NCBI GenBank assembly: GCA_944359595.1
Contig: CALVSV010000097.1
Span: 1-6,885, forward strand
Reading direction: 5' to 3'
Source of the DNA: an uncultured Bacilli bacterium
GTDB taxonomy: Bacteria > Bacillota_I > Bacilli_A > RF39 > UBA660
DNA length: 6,885 nucleotides
Both the position numbers and the translations under genes were made by a program. Positions 1-6,572 of this stretch are shown here, piece after piece. The notes under the pieces are model-generated. The model had not been told where the DNA came from, made no database searches, and was given only the letters and a program-made list of their open reading frames with translations. The first letter of the stretch is position 1. Each line of letters starts with the position of its first letter.

Positions 1-1
1 T

Positions 2-2434
2 GATGCGTTACGTAATCTTATTTCAGCTAAAAACTATGATGATATTAAACTAAATTTAGATGTTGATTTACCAAGATTAAAACAAGGAAGTGATGCTGAA
101 GTTAAAAACTTAAAATCAATGATTAATGATAATATAAAAGATTTAAAAAATATTTGTGTATATGAAAGTAGGGAAGATATTAAAAATTCTATATATCTTA
201 CTAAAGATTATGTAGAGATAATAATAGACATTATACTTAGGTTTCAAAAAGAAATATATGATTATAAATTTAATAATGATATGTTTGAATTTAATGATAT
301 TGCGGTTATGGCTATAAAAATATTAAAAGAAAATAGTGATATTAGAGATGAAATAAAATATAGCTTAAATGAAATATTAATAGACGAATATCAAGATACA
401 TCAGATTTACAAGAAACATTTATTAATTTAATATCTAATAATAATGTTTATATGGTAGGTGATATAAAACAATCAATATATAGATTTAGAAATGCTAATC
501 CATATCTTTTTAAAAATAAATATGATAATTATAGGAATCATGATGGTGGAAAAAAAATAGATTTACTTAAAAACTTTCGTTCAAGATTTGAAGTGCTTGA
601 CAATATTAATTTAATATTTAACAAAATAATGGATGATGATATTGGCGGAGCAAATTACATAGATGAACATCAGATGATATTTGGTAATAAAGCATATATT
701 GAAGAAGGTAGTTTTGAACATGATAATAATTTAGAAGTATATAACTATGTATATGATAAAGAGGATAAATATTCTAAAGAAGAAATAGAAATATTTATAA
801 CTGCACATGATATACAACAAAAAATAAATAGTCATTATAAAATATATGATAAAGATGCAGCGGATGGCAATAAAGTAAGAGATATTACTTATAATGATTT
901 CGTTATATTAATAGATAGATCTACTTCATTTGATCTATATAAAAAAATATTTGAATATTTAAAAATACCATTAACTATTTGTCGTGATGAAAAGTTAATG
1001 AATGGCATTGATATATATTTAATAAAAAATATTATTACTTTAATTAAGAAGAGTTGTAATAATAATTTTGATGATGAATTTAAATATGCTTTTATTAGTG
1101 TTAGTAGAAGTTATTTAATGGAAATGAATGACGATGATATATTTAGTTATTTTTTAAATAAAAATTATAATGATTCAATACTTATGCAAAAAATAAATAA
1201 GATAAGTATATTTTATAATAGTATTACTAGTAAGATGCTTTTAGATAAAATATTAGAAGAATTTGATTTTTATAACAAATTATCTTTAGTGGGAAATATA
1301 GAAGATGCATGTATAAGAATAGAATATTTAAAAAATTTACAAAATTGCTTGAATGATTTGTGTTACTCACCTGATGACTTTTTAGAATATATTGATGTTG
1401 TAGTAAAAAAAGAGATGGATATTAAATTTACAAAAAACGAAAATAGTGGTAATAGTGTTAAAATTATGACTATACATAAATCAAAAGGACTAGAATATCA
1501 TATATGTTATTTTCCAATGTTATATAAATCATTTAATATATTGGATTTAAATGATAAATTTCTATATGATAATAAATATGGTATAATAACACCATATATT
1601 AATGATGATATAAATAAAACTATATACAAATATTTAGTTAAAGAAAGATATATAAAAGAAGAAATTTCTGAGAAAATTAGATTATTTTATGTTGCTTTAA
1701 CTAGATGTAAAGAAAAAATAATACTTATTAATTCATTTAATGATGATAATATAAGTAATAACCGTGGATTAGTAGATAATAATATTAGAAATAAATATAG
1801 ATCATTTAAAGATATTTTAGATTCGATAAATAATACTTTAAAACCATATATTAAAAATATAAATATAAAAGATATTGGCATTAATAAAGAATATAATATG
1901 ATTAAAAAATATAATTATAAAAATAATATAAATATTAGTAATGATAAGTATATAGTTAACGAACTAAAAATAAATAGTAATGTTCAAGAAAAGAAGCATT
2001 ATTCTAAAACAAATTATAGTATTTTAAGTGATAGTGAACAAAAGGTATTACAAATAGGTACACAAATACATAATCTATTAGAAATAATTGATTTTGATAA
2101 TCCTAGATTAGAAGAATTAAATTGTAGTGAATTTTATAAAGATAAAATTAAAAAGTTTTTAGATTTAGATATATTAAAAGAAAACAATTTAAAGTTTTAT
2201 AAAGAATATGAATTTATATACAATAAAGATAATGAAGAAAAACATGGAATTATAGATTTAATTATTGAAGGCGATAATGATATAAAAATAATTGATTATA
2301 AATTAAAAAATATAGATGATGAAAAATATTATGAACAATTATGTGGATATAAAGAATATATTAAAACAAAAACAAGTAAAGATGTTAATATATACTTATA
2401 TTCTATATTAGATAATATATTAGAAAAAAAATAA
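2..2434 (+). CDS. addA: AddA helicase-nuclease subunit, 5'-truncated by the window edge
   Basis: ATP-dependent helicase/nuclease subunit A of AddAB, which unwinds and resects double-strand breaks for RecA loading. The frame is open from base 2, so the ATG at 119 is internal; 810 residues are visible. The family is about 1,200 residues, so the N-terminal part with Walker A lies upstream. UvrD-type superfamily 1 motifs appear in order: Walker B DEYQDT (383-400), VGDIKQSIYRFR (455-490), LLKNFRS (563-583), TIHKSKGLEY (1469-1498) and RLFYVALTR (1679-1705). An Asn/Lys-rich, very AT-rich linker (about 1850-2010) leads to a C-terminal RecB-type nuclease. Its active-site residues are all present: His at 2069, Asp at 2255, and the Asp-Tyr-Lys triad at 2294-2302. 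The nuclease tail and the wording of the motifs favour AddA over UvrD/PcrA. There is no frameshift or in-frame stop. AddB would be expected upstream but is not in view. The gene ends inside a terminator shared with the converging regulator gene. Confidence 0.93.
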   Translation, partial: DALRNLISAKNYDDIKLNLDVDLPRLKQGSDAEVKNLKSMINDNIKDLKNICVYESREDIKNSIYLTKDYVEIIIDIILRFQKEIYDYKFNNDMFEFNDIAVMAIKILKENSDIRDEIKYSLNEILIDEYQDTSDLQETFINLISNNNVYMVGDIKQSIYRFRNANPYLFKNKYDNYRNHDGGKKIDLLKNFRSRFEVLDNINLIFNKIMDDDIGGANYIDEHQMIFGNKAYIEEGSFEHDNNLEVYNYVYDKEDKYSKEEIEIFITAHDIQQKINSHYKIYDKDAADGNKVRDITYNDFVILIDRSTSFDLYKKIFEYLKIPLTICRDEKLMNGIDIYLIKNIITLIKKSCNNNFDDEFKYAFISVSRSYLMEMNDDDIFSYFLNKNYNDSILMQKINKISIFYNSITSKMLLDKILEEFDFYNKLSLVGNIEDACIRIEYLKNLQNCLNDLCYSPDDFLEYIDVVVKKEMDIKFTKNENSGNSVKIMTIHKSKGLEYHICYFPMLYKSFNILDLNDKFLYDNKYGIITPYINDDINKTIYKYLVKERYIKEEISEKIRLFYVALTRCKEKIILINSFNDDNISNNRGLVDNNIRNKYRSFKDILDSINNTLKPYIKNINIKDIGINKEYNMIKKYNYKNNINISNDKYIVNELKINSNVQEKKHYSKTNYSILSDSEQKVLQIGTQIHNLLEIIDFDNPRLEELNCSEFYKDKIKKFLDLDILKENNLKFYKEYEFIYNKDNEEKHGIIDLIIEGDNDIKIIDYKLKNIDDEKYYEQLCGYKEYIKTKTSKDVNIYLYSILDNILEKK

Positions 2435-2462
2435 CAATTAGTATAATATTGTTATTTTTTTT
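2424..2462. terminator. bidirectional terminator between addA and the Crp/Fnr gene
   Basis: Left arm 2424-2438 (A8-TAACAAT) and right arm 2448-2462 (ATTGTTA-T8) are perfect 15-base inverted repeats around a 9-base loop. On either strand the A tract, an AT-dominated core and the U tract give an intrinsic terminator shape. The addA stop TAA (2432-2434) lies in the left arm and the minus-strand stop (2438-2440) starts at its end, so the hairpin serves both converging genes. Stability is limited by the AT content. Confidence 0.75.
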
Positions 2463-3049
2463 CCTTCAGTTTTAATTAGATTATCTTCTTTAAGGTATTT
2501 TATTTCACGCATAAGTGCACTTCTATCTACTGATAAATAATCAGATAAATCAGTATAAGTCATATCTAAGTAAAAAGATTTAGACATATTTTTTTTGCTA
2601 GTATATGTAAAATAATCAAGTAATTTATCCCTTATAGATTTTTTTGTAAGTAATTCTATTCTATCATTTAATTCCAATATTTTATTAGAAAATATATCTA
2701 TTATATTATTAATTAAATTAGTATCTTTACTACTTATTATTTTTTCATATTCAATAAATAAAATTGATGAGTTCTCTCTTGCGATAGCGAACAATTCGCT
2801 AGTTGAAGATTTAGTAAAATATGCACCAAAAATATCATTTACATTCAAAGTATTTAGTATCGTTCTTTTTCCATTTTCATCATATCTTATTATATCAACT
2901 TTGCCTGATAGTATTATTCCTATTGTGTCAATATTATTTAAATTTGAAGCAATTATAGAATCTTTTTTATATTCTATTTTTTTAGAATTTAATTTCTTTA
3001 AAAGTTGTTTTTTTGTCTTTTCGTCAAATTTTAAAAACAAGTCTATCAT
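2438..3049 (-). CDS. Crp/Fnr-family transcriptional regulator, cysteine-free
   Basis: A 203-residue DNA-binding regulator of the Crp/Fnr superfamily. Residues about 35-105 form the cNMP-binding-type beta-roll, with LSGKVDIIRYDENGKRTIL at 47-65. Residues about 108-138 are the likely dimer helix. Residues about 140-203 are the winged helix-turn-helix, with LSDYLSVDRSALMREI at 168-183 as turn and recognition helix. The start at 3049 is chosen because GAGGTG lies 8 bases upstream (3063-3058 on the minus strand). A longer reading from the ATG at 3121 would begin before the predicted promoter. There is no cysteine anywhere, so an FNR-type [4Fe-4S] cluster is excluded. The Arg-Ser pair with which CAP binds cAMP is not recognisable near residues 75-90. 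The ligand is therefore unknown. It is divergent from nrdD and shares a palindrome with it, so it probably controls nrdDG-dut and itself. The family call is firm; target and signal are inferred. Confidence 0.88.
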   Translation of the reverse strand: MIDLFLKFDEKTKKQLLKKLNSKKIEYKKDSIIASNLNNIDTIGIILSGKVDIIRYDENGKRTILNTLNVNDIFGAYFTKSSTSELFAIARENSSILFIEYEKIISSKDTNLINNIIDIFSNKILELNDRIELLTKKSIRDKLLDYFTYTSKKNMSKSFYLDMTYTDLSDYLSVDRSALMREIKYLKEDNLIKTEGKKITILY

Positions 3050-3057
3050 TATAATTT

Positions 3058-3063
3058 CACCTC
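3058..3063 (-). promoter_or_regulatory. ribosome binding site of the Crp/Fnr gene
   Basis: GAGGTG on the minus strand lies 8 bases before the ATG at 3049. It decides for the 203-residue start over the in-frame ATG at 3121, which has no comparable site. Confidence 0.8.
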
Positions 3064-3083
3064 GGTTTACAGTCATTAAATTT

Positions 3084-3112
3084 ATTTTAACATTTTTTAC
3101 GTTTTGTTGCAA
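3084..3112 (-). promoter_or_regulatory. promoter of the Crp/Fnr gene
   Basis: Minus strand: -35 TTGCAA (3112-3107), a 17-base spacer, and an extended -10 TGT-TAAAAT (TAAAAT at 3089-3084). The predicted start is near 3077, giving a leader of about 28 bases. The -35 box is one half of the 16-bp palindrome, so a protein bound there would cover it, as in autorepression. Confidence 0.6.
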
Positions 3113-3120
3113 TTGCAACA
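3105..3120. promoter_or_regulatory. 16-bp palindromic operator in the crp-nrdD divergent region
   Basis: TGTTGCAATTGCAACA is a perfect palindrome without a spacer, the size and symmetry expected for a Crp/Fnr dimer. Its centre (between 3112 and 3113) is at -41.5 from the predicted nrdD start, the class II activator position, and at about -35 from the predicted regulator start. That the adjacent regulator binds it is inferred from position; the half-site TGTTGCAA is neither the CRP (TGTGA) nor the FNR (TTGAT) half-site. Confidence 0.7.
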
Positions 3121-3147
3121 TTAATTATTTTTAAAGTGTGCTATATT
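3119..3147 (+). promoter_or_regulatory. nrdDG-dut promoter, activator-dependent type
   Basis: Extended -10 TGC-TATATT (TATATT at 3142-3147) with a predicted start near 3154. At the proper distance upstream there is only CATTAA, a poor -35 box. A good extended -10, a poor -35 and a palindrome at -41.5 together are the layout of a class II Crp/Fnr-activated promoter. A TATAAT at 3164-3169 was considered but would start transcription inside the ribosome binding site. Confidence 0.55.
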
Positions 3148-3172
3148 TAAGTTGTCTAAAATTTATAATAGT

Positions 3173-3178
3173 GAGGTG
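3173..3178 (+). promoter_or_regulatory. ribosome binding site of nrdD
   Basis: GAGGTG is followed by TTAAAA and the ATG at 3185. It decides against the in-frame TTG at 3152, which has no ribosome binding site and would precede the predicted transcription start. Confidence 0.8.
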
Positions 3179-3184
3179 TTAAAA

Positions 3185-5317
3185 ATGGTAAAGCAAATAG
3201 GAAAAAGAAATGGAAAATTTGTTGATTATGACAGAAATAAAATTTATGTTGCAGTATCTAAAGCAAATAATGAAGTAGATGAAAAAGATAGGGTAACAGA
3301 TGAACAAATAGAAGAAATTATAAAGTATGTAGAAAGTTCAAAAAAGAAAAGATTGCTAGTAGAAGATATACAAGATATGGTTGAAAAAAAACTTGTTGAA
3401 TTTAATAAATATGAATTATCTAAAGCATATATGCTATATAGATATGAAAGATCTTTAGTTAGAAAAGCAAATACTACAGATGATTCAATATTATCATTAA
3501 TAAAAAATAGTAATAAAGATCTTGCAGAAGAAAATTCTAATAAAAACGCAACTATTGCTTCTACACAAAGAGATCTAATTGCAGGAGAAGTATCAAAAGA
3601 TTTAACTAAAAGAATCTTACTTCCATCTAAAATAGTAAAAGCACATGAAGATGGTATATTACACTTTCATGACATGGATTATTTTATTCAACCAATATTT
3701 AATTGTTGTTTAATAAATATTAGTGATATGTTAGATAACGGTACTGTTATGAATGGGAAATTAATTGAATCACCAAAAAGTTTTCAAGTTGCATGTACAG
3801 TAATGACTCAAATTATTGCCGCTGTTGCATCAAGTCAATATGGTGGACAATCTGTTGATATGAAACATTTAGGTAAATATTTGAGAAAAAGTTATGATAA
3901 ATATATGAATCAATATACAGAAAAATATGGTGATAAATTAACTAAGAAAGTTATTAAAGATTTAGTAGAAGATAGAGTTAAAGCTGAACTTGCAAGTGGA
4001 GTTCAAACTATTCAATATCAAATAAATACACTTATGACTACTAATGGTCAATCACCATTTGTTACATTATTTTTACATCTTGATCCAGAAGATGAATATA
4101 TTGAAGAAAATGCAATGATAATAGAAGAAATATTAAAACAAAGATTAGAAGGAATAAAGAATAAAAAAGGTGTATATGTTACTCCTGCATTTCCTAAATT
4201 AATATATGTTCTTGATGAACACAATAATTTAACAGGAGGTAAATATGATTACTTAACAAAACTTGCTGTTAAATGTTCAGTAAAAAGAATGTATCCAGAT
4301 TATATTTCTGCTAAAAAAATGAAAGAAAACTATGAGGGTAATATATTTTCACCAATGGGATGCAGATCATTTTTGGCACCATGGAAAGATGAAAATGGAA
4401 ACTACAAATTTGAAGGTAGATTTAATCAAGGTGTAGTTAGTATTAACTTACCACAAATAGCTATTCTTGCTGATAAAGATGAAGATAAGTTCTTTAGTTT
4501 ATTAGATGAAAGATTAGAATTATGTAAAGAAGCTTTAATGTGCAGACATCATGCTTTATTAGGTACTTTATCTGATGTAAGTCCTATACATTGGCAATAT
4601 GGTGCGATTGCACGTCTTGAACAAGGTGAAAAAATTGATAAATATTTAAAAAACGGATATTCATCAATATCATTGGGATATATCGGTATTTATGAAATGA
4701 CTAAACTTATGAAGGGTGTAAGTCAAACAGATCCTAAAGGACACGATTTTGCAATAAAAGTAATGAATAAATTAAGAGAAGCTTGTGAAAAATGGAAAAA
4801 AGAAACAGGACTTGGTTTTGCATTATATGGAACACCTGCAGAAAGTTTGTGTTATAGATTTGCACAAATTGATAAAGAAAAATACGGTTCAATTAAAGAT
4901 GTTACAGACAAAGGATATTATACAAATTCTTATCATATAGATGTAAGAGAAAAAATTGATGCGTTTGAAAAATTATCATTTGAAAGCGAATTCCAAAAAA
5001 TATCAAGTGGAGGAGCTATATCTTATGTAGAAATTCCAAATATGCTACATAACACAGAAGCTATCGAAGATTTAGTTAAATTTATATATGATAATATACA
5101 ATATGCTGAATTTAATACTAAATCAGATTATTGTCATGTATGTGGATTTGATGGAGAAATTCAAATAAACGATAACTATGAATGGGAATGTCCTAATTGT
5201 GGCAACAAAGATAAAAATAAAATGAGTGTAACTCGTCGTACTTGTGGATACTTGGGTGAAAATTTCTGGAATGTTGGTAAAACAAAAGAAATAAAAGCTC
5301 GTGTAACACACTTGTAG
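3185..5317 (+). CDS. nrdD: anaerobic (class III) ribonucleoside-triphosphate reductase
   Basis: Reduces NTPs to dNTPs without oxygen, using a glycyl radical. The product is 710 residues, the same size class as E. coli NrdD (712). Residues 1 to about 95 are an ATP-cone allosteric domain (VKQIGKRNGKFVDYDRNKI at 2-20), so dATP/ATP activity control is likely. The barrel carries NCC (Cys174, Cys175) and MGCRSFLAP, whose Cys393 matches the conserved thiyl-radical cysteine. The C-terminal zinc ribbon has Cys650, Cys653, Cys669 and Cys672 (CHVCG and CPNCG). The radical loop RRTCGYLG places the radical on Gly688, 22 residues before the end. All catalytic elements are intact. The start at 3185 is set by GAGGTG at 3173-3178. 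The gene heads an operon with nrdG, whose ATG is 11 bases beyond this TAG, and dut. The promoter layout suggests activation by the divergent Crp/Fnr protein. The electron donor (formate or a thioredoxin-like protein) was not determined. Confidence 0.97.
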   Translation: MVKQIGKRNGKFVDYDRNKIYVAVSKANNEVDEKDRVTDEQIEEIIKYVESSKKKRLLVEDIQDMVEKKLVEFNKYELSKAYMLYRYERSLVRKANTTDDSILSLIKNSNKDLAEENSNKNATIASTQRDLIAGEVSKDLTKRILLPSKIVKAHEDGILHFHDMDYFIQPIFNCCLINISDMLDNGTVMNGKLIESPKSFQVACTVMTQIIAAVASSQYGGQSVDMKHLGKYLRKSYDKYMNQYTEKYGDKLTKKVIKDLVEDRVKAELASGVQTIQYQINTLMTTNGQSPFVTLFLHLDPEDEYIEENAMIIEEILKQRLEGIKNKKGVYVTPAFPKLIYVLDEHNNLTGGKYDYLTKLAVKCSVKRMYPDYISAKKMKENYEGNIFSPMGCRSFLAPWKDENGNYKFEGRFNQGVVSINLPQIAILADKDEDKFFSLLDERLELCKEALMCRHHALLGTLSDVSPIHWQYGAIARLEQGEKIDKYLKNGYSSISLGYIGIYEMTKLMKGVSQTDPKGHDFAIKVMNKLREACEKWKKETGLGFALYGTPAESLCYRFAQIDKEKYGSIKDVTDKGYYTNSYHIDVREKIDAFEKLSFESEFQKISSGGAISYVEIPNMLHNTEAIEDLVKFIYDNIQYAEFNTKSDYCHVCGFDGEIQINDNYEWECPNCGNKDKNKMSVTRRTCGYLGENFWNVGKTKEIKARVTHL

Positions 5318-5328
5318 GTAAATATATT

Positions 5329-5865
5329 ATGAAATACGCTAGTATTAAAAGAATAGATGTTGCTAATGGAGTTGGAGTTAGAGTATCGGTTTTTGTAAGT
5401 GGTTGCACACATCATTGTAAAGGATGCTTTAACTCCGAAGCTTGGGATTTTAATTATGGTTCTTTATTTGGACAAAAACAAATAGATGAAATTTTATCTT
5501 ATTTAGATCATGATTATATACAAGGTTTATCGTTGCTTGGTGGAGAACCGTTCGAAATAGAAAATCAACGCGGACTTTTACCTCTTTTAAGAGAAGTAAA
5601 GAAAAAATTTCCTCAAAAAGATATATGGGCATACTCTGGATATTTATTTGATAAAGAAATACTTGATGATATGTGCAAAAAATACGATGAGACAAAAGAA
5701 ATGATATCATATATAGATGTGCTAATTGATGGAAAATTTGAAATGGATAAAAAAGATCCAAAATTATTATTTAGAGGCTCTTCTAATCAAAGAGTTATCG
5801 ATGTAAAAAAGAGCTTAAAAGAAGGTAAAGTAGTTTTACATGAAAAAAATAGTAGGAGAGATTAA
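5329..5865 (+). CDS. nrdG: anaerobic ribonucleotide reductase-activating protein (radical SAM)
   Basis: Radical-SAM activase that cleaves S-adenosylmethionine and abstracts hydrogen from the glycine of NrdD. The 178-residue product starts MKYASIKRIDVANGVGVRVS, as NrdG proteins do. It carries the cluster-binding motif CTHHCKGC (Cys26, Cys30, Cys33) in place of the usual CxxxCxxC spacing variants, exactly three residues then two between cysteines. GGEP at 71-74 is the SAM-binding motif. The length is slightly above E. coli NrdG (about 154). The ribosome binding site is weak (TAGGT) and overlaps the nrdD stop codon, so translation is probably coupled to nrdD and the two are made together. The stop TAA (5863-5865) is followed after one base by the dut start codon. 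The C-terminal tail is Lys/Arg-rich and not conserved. The function is secure from motifs and from adjacency to its substrate protein. Confidence 0.96.
   Translation: MKYASIKRIDVANGVGVRVSVFVSGCTHHCKGCFNSEAWDFNYGSLFGQKQIDEILSYLDHDYIQGLSLLGGEPFEIENQRGLLPLLREVKKKFPQKDIWAYSGYLFDKEILDDMCKKYDETKEMISYIDVLIDGKFEMDKKDPKLLFRGSSNQRVIDVKKSLKEGKVVLHEKNSRRD
5854..5858 (+). promoter_or_regulatory. ribosome binding site of dut
   Basis: AGGAG inside the last codons of nrdG lies 8 bases before the GTG at 5867. It favours that start over the upstream in-frame ATG at 5840, whose nearest AAGGT is too distant. Confidence 0.75.
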
Positions 5866-5866
5866 C

Positions 5867-6313
5867 GTGGAAAAACAAAATATAAATATTATAAAATTTA
5901 GTGATGATGCAAATGTACCAACATATGGAACAGAATTTTCAGCAGGAGCTGATTTATATGCATGTATTAATGAAAATATAACTATTAAACCTGGTCAAAC
6001 AGTAATGATTCCGACTGGTATAGGTATGGAAATACCAATTGGATATGCAGGTTTTATATACGCAAGAAGTGGTTTATCTACAAAACAAGGTCTTGCACCA
6101 GCAAATAAAGTTGGGGTAGTGGATGCAGATTATAGAGGTGAGATAAAAGTTGCGTTATATAATCAATCTAGCGAGGATAGGGTTGTAAGTAAAAATGATA
6201 GAATTGCTCAAATAGTAATTGCGCCTTTTTTAAAAGCTGATTTTAAAGTTGTTGACTCACTAAGTGATACAACACGTGGTGATGGTGGATTTGGACACAC
6301 TGGTAAAAATTAA
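5867..6313 (+). CDS. dut: dUTP diphosphatase (trimeric dUTPase)
   Basis: Hydrolyses dUTP to dUMP and pyrophosphate, keeping uracil out of DNA and supplying thymidylate synthase. From the GTG the product is 148 residues, normal for the trimeric family. All five motifs are present: I, AGADLYA (26-32); II, ARSGLS (66-71); III, GVVDADYRGEIKVALYNQ (83-100), with the catalytic Asp and the Tyr that excludes ribose; IV, RIAQIVIAP (112-120); V, RGDGGFGHTG (137-146), the flexible P-loop-like tail. Motif V has His where GFGSTG is commonest, a modest variant. The GTG start is chosen for the AGGAG 8 bases upstream and for the family length; the ATG at 5840 would add nine residues and overlap nrdG by 26 bases. 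The gene starts one base past the nrdG stop, which implies an nrdD-nrdG-dut operon. No strong terminator follows, so some read-through toward the tRNA gene is possible. Confidence 0.96.
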   Translation: MEKQNINIIKFSDDANVPTYGTEFSAGADLYACINENITIKPGQTVMIPTGIGMEIPIGYAGFIYARSGLSTKQGLAPANKVGVVDADYRGEIKVALYNQSSEDRVVSKNDRIAQIVIAPFLKADFKVVDSLSDTTRGDGGFGHTGKN

Positions 6314-6332
6314 ATTATTTTTAATATTTAAC

Positions 6333-6362
6333 TTGATTTAATTTATATATTTTTGATATAAT
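6333..6362 (+). promoter_or_regulatory. promoter of the tRNA-Trp gene
   Basis: -35 TTGATT (6333-6338), an 18-base spacer, and an extended -10 TGA-TATAAT (TATAAT at 6357-6362). The predicted start is near 6369, about 26 bases before the mature tRNA. It is the best consensus match in the window. Confidence 0.7.
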
Positions 6363-6390
6363 ATGTTTGTCTTGTGAACAAACATATTAT
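6358..6390. repeat. 13-bp inverted repeat over the tRNA-Trp promoter start
   Basis: ATAATATGTTTGT (6358-6370) and ACAAACATATTAT (6378-6390) are perfect inverted repeats around the 7-base loop CTTGTGA. The left arm overlaps the -10 box and the predicted start. It could be an operator or, in read-through RNA from dut, a hairpin. No T run follows, so it is not a standard terminator. Confidence 0.65.
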
Positions 6391-6394
6391 TTAT

Positions 6395-6468
6395 AGGGGT
6401 GTAATTTAGTGGTAAAATATTGGTCTCCAAAACCAACTTCGGGAGTTCGACTCTCTCCACCCCTGCCA
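6395..6468 (+). tRNA. tRNA-Trp (anticodon CCA)
   Basis: A full cloverleaf can be folded. The acceptor is AGGGGTG/CACCCCT. The D arm is ATTT/AAAT around AGTGGTA with GG at 18-19. The anticodon stem TTGGT/ACCAA encloses the loop CTCCAAA, with anticodon CCA at 6427-6429. The T stem GGGAG/CTCTC has one G-U pair and the loop TTCGACT. The discriminator is G73, as in bacterial tRNA-Trp, and CCA is encoded (6466-6468). The CCA anticodon reads UGG only, which fits TGA as stop, unlike Mycoplasma or Spiroplasma. A promoter lies just upstream and a terminator 41 bases downstream, so it is probably a single-gene transcript. Confidence 0.97.
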
Positions 6469-6479
6469 TGTGTGAATAC

Positions 6480-6496
6480 ACTCCAACTTTTGGAGT
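6480..6496 (+). other. small hairpin in the tRNA-Trp 3' trailer
   Basis: ACTCCAA and TTGGAGT form a 7-bp perfect stem around a CTT loop, 11 bases after the tRNA CCA end. No T run follows, so it is more likely a 3' trailer or processing structure than a terminator. Confidence 0.45.
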
Positions 6497-6509
6497 TGAA
6501 ACATAGATT

Positions 6510-6544
6510 AAACCGTGATTTTATAAGGGATTTCACGGTTTTTT
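6510..6544 (+). terminator. intrinsic terminator after tRNA-Trp
   Basis: AAACCGTGA (6510-6518) and TCACGGTTT (6533-6541) form a perfect 9-bp stem with a GC-richer core and a 14-base loop. The strand continues into a T run (6539-6544, then G and four more T). This is a standard Rho-independent terminator for the tRNA transcript. Confidence 0.85.
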
Positions 6545-6572
6545 GTTTTAACAAAAAAAGGAGTGAAAAAGT

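Noticed and set aside
1687..1881. Minus-strand 64-codon hydrophobic ORF
   Set aside because: It is antisense to the addA linker region; the hydrophobic look comes from complementing Lys/Asn codons.
3050..3121. 24-residue N-terminal extension of the regulator from the ATG at 3121
   Set aside because: It has no ribosome binding site, begins within the palindrome edge, and would precede the predicted transcription start; GAGGTG supports 3049.
2901..3134. Plus-strand 77-codon ORF opposite the regulator
   Set aside because: It lies antisense to the start of the Crp/Fnr gene and its promoter, is Phe/Ile-rich as expected of an antisense shadow, and has no ribosome binding site.
3152..3184. TTG-initiated 11-residue extension of NrdD
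   Set aside because: It has no ribosome binding site and lies before the predicted transcription start; the ATG at 3185 gives the family N-terminus.
5123..5415. Overlapping minus-strand ORFs of 62-79 codons across the nrdD-nrdG junction
   Set aside because: They are antisense to the zinc ribbon, glycyl-radical loop and NrdG start, which are clearly coding on the plus strand.
5450..5761. Minus-strand 103-codon ORF
   Set aside because: It is antisense to NrdG, with no family features or plausible ribosome binding site.
6314..6332. Possible terminator after dut (ATTAAA/TTTAAT)
   Set aside because: Only six A/T pairs, expected by chance in this composition, and no convincing U tract.
6539..6559. 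Possible anti-terminator pairing of the T run with the A run before the small ORF
   Set aside because: Only A-U pairs around a tiny or weak loop; not enough to claim attenuation.
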